Assembly (NCBI GenBank): GCA_002286855.1
Contig: NRSV01000001.1
Span: 1,362,657 to 1,426,656 of the forward strand
Length of the DNA stretch: 64,000 bases
DNA from: Bipolaris cookei
Taxonomy: Eukaryota > Ascomycota > Dothideomycetes > Pleosporales > Pleosporaceae
Direction of reading: 5' to 3'
A model generated the notes under the pieces. The model was given only the letters and a program-made list of their open reading frames with translations, had not been told where the DNA came from and did not search any database. Each line of letters opens with the position of its first letter. The first letter of the stretch is position 1. Both the position numbers and the translations under genes were made by a program. This document shows positions 63,675-64,000 of the stretch, in pieces.

Positions 63675-64000
63675 ACGGCCTGCATCTCATTCTCTTTGTA
63701 CATTACTCATACCCACGCGACGGCAGCCATACGAAACAGCATCATGGAGGAGTTTTATCGCTTTTGGATCATCATTTGGCGTTATGGAGACGAAGGCTGT
63801 AGATAGGTCGTGCTAGGGAAGAGTCGGACGTTTGCACAAGTTGAGTCTTGAGACCAATCTCTACTTGGAACCCTTAGCTATAATCACATATTGAGTGCGC
63901 GCGGAACTGTAAAGCAAGGAAGAGGCCAAGCCAATCACACAATCCGCCTCATGTGGCCGAACACGGAAACTAGGCCAGTGTGACCTAACTCTAAGGTCCG
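63675..64000. other. Terminal flank, no gene recognised
   Basis: 326 bp past MRP10 to the window edge; no supported frame. Any gene here would extend beyond the window. Confidence 0.5.

Noticed and set aside
1..64000. CRISPR arrays, operons, ribosome-binding sites and rRNA genes
   Set aside because: Eukaryotic nuclear DNA with introns; no such structures were seen.

Overview
This window is nuclear DNA of a filamentous ascomycete (Pezizomycotina). Genes have short GT..AG introns of about 47-76 bp with CTAAC/CTGAC-like branch points. The transposons are typically fungal: a RNase H-bearing LINE, a Copia element with roughly 115-128 bp LTRs, and Fot1/pogo transposons with a C-terminal zinc knuckle. 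Gene content (SidF-like acyltransferase, UstYa proteins, Pcl-type cyclin, G-patch splicing factor) fits a dothideomycete, perhaps Pleosporales; that rank is inference. Gene models below were spliced by eye and checked for reading phase; no database search was run.

Region 1 (1 to about 25.3 kb) is a transposon-rich compartment with islands of intact genes. A LINE cut by the window start carries a precisely bounded 223-bp solo LTR. Then comes a scattered set of putative secondary-metabolism genes: two multi-exon UstYa/DUF3328 genes (4776-5579 plus; 12491-11537 minus), two single-exon membrane proteins that also carry paired HxxHC motifs (9562-10278; 14353-15051), and a membrane-anchored prolyl-4-hydroxylase-like 2OG-Fe(II) dioxygenase (9237-8410 minus). 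All five reading frames are intact although they are separated by Copia LTRs, LTR-like remnants, a foldback MITE and AT-rich decayed DNA. No precursor peptide or backbone enzyme is visible. Next come an intact pogo transposon inserted in a Copia LTR, a full-length Copia element with an uninterrupted 1576-aa polyprotein, and a decayed pogo transposase carrying a 5'-truncated LINE with an 11-bp target duplication.

Region 2 (25.3 to 64 kb) is conserved gene space: a membrane SDR, a secreted Cys-rich protein with a BYS1-like domain, a Pho85-type cyclin, a disordered protein, a PDK1-type kinase with a C-terminal PH domain, a single-pass membrane protein, a TFIP11/Ntr1-like G-patch protein, a large disordered protein with a Met/Gly-rich tail, mitochondrial Mn-SOD, a SidF/SidL-type siderophore acyltransferase, adenylosuccinate lyase, a 904-aa disordered protein, and the small mitoribosomal protein Mrp10. 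One small transposon island (43.4-44.0 kb) interrupts it. Several neighbours are divergently transcribed from short shared intergenic regions (TFIP11-like/disordered protein, SOD2/SidF-like, 904-aa protein/MRP10).
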